A stretch of 8,779 nt of DNA, taken from the NCBI GenBank assembly GCA_947259425.1, contig CAMYMO010000374.1, forward strand, positions 1-8,779, in the 5' to 3' direction. Shown one piece after another: positions 6,207 through 8,779 of this stretch. A model generated the notes under the pieces. The model was given only the letters and a program-made list of their open reading frames with translations. It made no database searches and was not told where the DNA came from. Every line of letters begins with the position of its first letter. Within the stretch, counting starts at the first letter, position 1. Origin of the DNA: an uncultured Ectothiorhodospiraceae bacterium (GTDB taxonomy: Bacteria > Pseudomonadota > Gammaproteobacteria > UBA6429 > Thiohalophilaceae). The translations under genes were made by a program, and so were the position numbers.

Positions 6207-8063
6207 TCATTTGTCTGTTTCATATGGAATCGTATTTTTGATTTCATCAGCCTGTTGCTTTGGTAACGTATTGGAAAGTTGTCCCTGACTGCGCCACTGT
6301 TCAACCTGAGCCTCCACTTTGTCAATATCTGCCTGGTTCAACTGATGCGCGGTATCCTGATACTCAATACGGGCCGGGATCGCTATTTCTGTGCCGGCCG
6401 TTTGAATAATATCCATAATCCGTAAGTTTAGATCCTCCTTGACGGCTAAATAGTCGGCGAAATCATCCGTCTCTACATATGAATGTATTTCAATATCAAG
6501 TGAATACGAGCCAAACCCGGTAAAACGTGCCCTGATGGGAGACTCTGCTATTTTAGGATGTGCGTGCAATAGCTTCTGCAATTCAAGCAGAATAAAACGA
6601 ATTTGATCCGGTGAAGTATCTACCCGTAAACTAATCTTTGGATAAAAGCGAAACCGCTCACGCCCGGTATAATTTTCAATCGGCATCCCCACCAAATCGC
6701 CATTGGGAATGGTGATGATAGTTTGATCGAGGGTACGCAAATTGGTTGAGCGCAAGCCGATCTCCTCGACGACACCAAAGGTCTCACCAACCCGACAAAA
6801 GTCTCCGACACGTATCGGTGCGGCCAGGTATAGAGTAAGGGCACCAATAAAATGTTCGATTGATTTTTGCGTTGCCAGGGCAATAGCGATACCGCCTATG
6901 CCTAAGCCGGCAATGACTGTGGTGATACTAAAACCAATATTATCCAGCCAAACAAGAAATGCGATGACCACAACAAATATATTTAATGCCGTCGTCGCTG
7001 GCTTAATTAATACGACGGCATGTTCTCTGTCATTTTGTTTTAAATACTCGACCCAATAATCGCGGAATATATCGACTAATCGTAAAACAACCCAAGTGAC
7101 AATAATGATCGCTATCGTGCCCGCTTTGAAGATGGCCTTAGCTTCAAGAGAGGGGTGGATTACATCAAAATAATTGCGCAGGATGATGATCACGAGTAAT
7201 ACATAGAATGGCCCATTTATAAATCGTGCGACGGCGAAACTCATAGGCGTTTGCCTTCGACGAATCAACCAACTGGAGACGCGCACAAATGGAAAAACGG
7301 CCACCGTCACAGCTAACAGGATTAATAACAAAAAAATCCATTGCCATAATTCAAGCCCCAGAAAAGTATTTGAAGGAAAGATTTTTGATAATCGTTCACC
7401 AATGGCGCCATAACCATGTGCAGCATACAACGCAGGTATTTTACGTACTGTTTTGGAAGAGAACTTCCATATATAGACGCCATCACCTCGTGGTACACGC
7501 TGTAACAAGATGTCATGTTTTTTCTCGCCAGCTTGTACCTGTCCAATCAGATCAAGGTATGACGCTAAGCCATCCTCTTTATGGCCTTTCGGCTCAATAC
7601 TCAGGATATCAAACTCAATCCATAATTTGCGATCAAGAACAACGCTTAATTGTCTGGCTAATTCCGGTCCATCTTTTTTACTATAACCGCGCGGTAAGCG
7701 GCGAAGATCCAGGTACTGGGCTGCGCGTTCAAAATCATTTTCTTTAACGGCAAGCATGTACGCCACAATACTGGTTCGTGGCACACCACGATCGTATTCA
7801 TCATCGGGACCCACCTTAACTGGGATTTTCTTTTTTGCTGGTGGTGCTGGTGGTGCTTCTGTCGCTAGCTGTGGTTTTACTTCAGCATCCGTTTTTTTTA
7901 GAACCGCGTTAGCGTCCGGTTTTTCTAAAACCTGTTTCAAAGTTGGTGTCTCGGTTTTAGTTTCCGCCACACCATATGGCACCATACTGCAGGCAAGAAA
8001 TACGAGTAAAAGACGCAATAGAATTGTTACATTAGGGTAGTAAAACTGACACATAAACATCAT
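6207..8063 (-). CDS. MscS-family mechanosensitive ion channel with large periplasmic domain
   Basis: A 618-residue protein from ATG 8061-8063. Starts at residue 2 or 4 are possible; ATG 8052-8054 is better spaced from the only G-rich site. A signal peptide covers about residues 12-33 (VFLACSMVPYGVA). Residues 34-233 are periplasmic: a Pro/Ala-rich linker (APPAPPA near 70-76), then a conserved region with DFERAAQYLDL (110-120), VLDRKLWIEFD (142-152) and RVPRGDGVYIWKF (189-201). Membrane helices lie near 236-260, 281-297, 311-330 and 355-373. The pore helix and beta domain follow, with GLGIGGIAIALATQKSIEHF (386-405), AAPIRVGDFCRVG (414-426), VEEIGLRSTNLRTLD (432-446) and IPNGDLVGMPIENYT (452-466). 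The tail (571-618) is hydrophilic. This is much longer than E. coli MscS (286 residues) but normal for the larger MscS-like subfamilies. It probably relieves osmotic stress. It follows the TMEM175-like gene by 10 bases, so the two are likely co-transcribed. Confidence 0.95.
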   Translation of the reverse strand: MMFMCQFYYPNVTILLRLLLVFLACSMVPYGVAETKTETPTLKQVLEKPDANAVLKKTDAEVKPQLATEAPPAPPAKKKIPVKVGPDDEYDRGVPRTSIVAYMLAVKENDFERAAQYLDLRRLPRGYSKKDGPELARQLSVVLDRKLWIEFDILSIEPKGHKEDGLASYLDLIGQVQAGEKKHDILLQRVPRGDGVYIWKFSSKTVRKIPALYAAHGYGAIGERLSKIFPSNTFLGLELWQWIFLLLILLAVTVAVFPFVRVSSWLIRRRQTPMSFAVARFINGPFYVLLVIIILRNYFDVIHPSLEAKAIFKAGTIAIIIVTWVVLRLVDIFRDYWVEYLKQNDREHAVVLIKPATTALNIFVVVIAFLVWLDNIGFSITTVIAGLGIGGIAIALATQKSIEHFIGALTLYLAAPIRVGDFCRVGETFGVVEEIGLRSTNLRTLDQTIITIPNGDLVGMPIENYTGRERFRFYPKISLRVDTSPDQIRFILLELQKLLHAHPKIAESPIRARFTGFGSYSLDIEIHSYVETDDFADYLAVKEDLNLRIMDIIQTAGTEIAIPARIEYQDTAHQLNQADIDKVEAQVEQWRSQGQLSNTLPKQQADEIKNTIPYETDK

Positions 8064-8073
8064 CCCAACCGGT

Positions 8074-8697
8074 CTAGGCTTTCTTGTTTTTACTGAGGCG
8101 ATGGAACAGGTATTTAATAAATGGATATAAAAACCAGGATAGTTCCCAGGCTAATGGTCCAACAAACGCAAACGGTATGGTGATGGCAGCGGTAATCGGC
8201 TCGGCCTTGTTTCTTTCCAAGGTCTGATGTGCGTCATCTTCCGTAATATCATCCGCCACCAGTTTGGCCTTAAACATAGCATATCGCCATCCCATATAGG
8301 CCAACAAACTAACCATCAGCGCCGAAACACTTTCCATTACTTTTGTCACCAGTTCACCTTCATAACGGATGCCCAGGCTAATTGAATAAAGCAGTAACAA
8401 CATGAAAATTAGTTGGAAAATAGTAATAGCTGTATGTACTGAATTAGTACGTTTGAGCTTGCCTAATAGATTATTATTCTGCACCCAGAACACAATAACG
8501 ATAATCGTGCTTAAAAATACCAGTAAAAAAGATTCCCAGTTATTCTGCAGCATATCCAAAACTGACGCCCATTGTGCACTCTCATCGTCAGGCCGCGGCA
8601 GGATCATAAAAATACGCCAAATGATCAAGGCGAACACCACGTCCATTAACATTTCCAGTCGTTTGAGTTGTAATGTACCTTGTCGTTCGCTATTCAT
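8074..8697 (-). CDS. TMEM175/DUF1211-like integral membrane protein
   Basis: A 207-residue protein. I take ATG 8695-8697, five bases after AGGGG on the minus strand (GGAAGG sits 7 bases away). The in-frame GTG at 8701-8703 would overlap that site. Hydrophobic helices lie near residues 15-33, 55-73, 88-108, 119-140 and 166-198 (probably two). The first helix opens with RLEMLMDVVFALII (13-26), which aligns with the RLEAFSDGVFAI-type signature of TMEM175 potassium channels. Arg13 and Asp19 are kept, but the F-S of the FSD motif is replaced by L-M. Helix two ends in FWVQNNNLL, comparable to the W-x-x-H/N segment of the family. Prokaryotic TMEM175 proteins conduct K+ ions, but with the altered motif, channel activity is an inference. 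The gene sits 22 bases after a probable upstream gene and 10 bases before MscS, consistent with one operon. Confidence 0.72.
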   Translation of the reverse strand: MNSERQGTLQLKRLEMLMDVVFALIIWRIFMILPRPDDESAQWASVLDMLQNNWESFLLVFLSTIIVIVFWVQNNNLLGKLKRTNSVHTAITIFQLIFMLLLLYSISLGIRYEGELVTKVMESVSALMVSLLAYMGWRYAMFKAKLVADDITEDDAHQTLERNKAEPITAAITIPFAFVGPLAWELSWFLYPFIKYLFHRLSKNKKA

Positions 8698-8719
8698 ATC
8701 CACCCCTTCCTATATCATA

Positions 8720-8779
8720 TTATTTTTGTGTTGGTAAAATATTTCTGGCATCGAGGGCGATACCAACCGCTTCAACGGC
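8720..8779 (-). CDS. C-terminal end of an unidentified upstream protein (partial)
   Basis: A minus-strand frame is open from the right edge to TAA at 8720-8722 and encodes AVEAVGIALDARNILPTQK. The residue mix is protein-like. The stop lies 22 bases before the TMEM175-like start, which suits an operon. A second minus-strand frame is also open here but is less protein-like and runs into the next ribosome binding site. Nineteen residues are too few to name a family. Confidence 0.45.
   Translation of the reverse strand, partial: AVEAVGIALDARNILPTQK

Noticed and set aside
7289..7747. 152-codon plus-strand ORF within the MscS gene
   Set aside because: It lies antisense to a clearly conserved channel gene, has low-quality composition and no ribosome binding site; it is a shadow frame.

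Overview
The window looks like a piece of a gammaproteobacterial (at least Gram-negative) chromosome with moderate-to-low GC. The evidence is three secreted lipoproteins with lipoboxes, a beta-barrel outer membrane protein ending in Phe, an MscS channel, and family matches (DUF4156, MipA/OmpV, DUF3604) typical of Gammaproteobacteria. I cannot name the species. There is no rRNA, tRNA, CRISPR array, transposase or phage gene.

Layout, left to right. 1-161 (-) is the N-terminal part of a secreted protein cut by the window edge. 162-460 is a non-coding mosaic of short dispersed repeats built around GTCATYCT-type words. 461-2491 (-) is a DUF3604 lipoprotein with a PHP-like metal-site signature. Directly upstream of it a possible 28-residue hydrophobic peptide (2505-2591, -) abuts its ribosome binding site. 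2592-2859 is otherwise gene-free and holds the divergent upstream region of a small DUF4156 lipoprotein (2860-3192, +), the only convincing plus-strand gene. 3193-3318 is a convergent spacer with an inverted copy of the dispersed repeat. 3319-4635 (-) is an extended MipA/OmpV-like outer membrane protein whose real start may be an ATT at 4677. 4799-6043 (-) is a lipoprotein alpha/beta hydrolase. 6207-8063 (-) is an MscS-family mechanosensitive channel with a large periplasmic domain. 8074-8697 (-) is a TMEM175/DUF1211-like membrane protein 10 bases upstream of it. 8720-8779 (-) is the probable C-terminus of a further upstream gene.

All products are envelope proteins: outer membrane barrel, lipoproteins, periplasmic hydrolases and inner membrane channels. 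The tightest functional unit is the TMEM175-like gene plus MscS (probable operon, 10-base gap), which suggests joint handling of ions or turgor. The other genes have their own upstream regions and need not be co-regulated. The most notable observations are the possible ATT start, the probable small membrane peptide in front of the DUF3604 gene, the channel pair, the degenerate FSD motif in the TMEM175-like protein, and the dispersed repeat family. I do not see a clear, previously undescribed multi-gene system.
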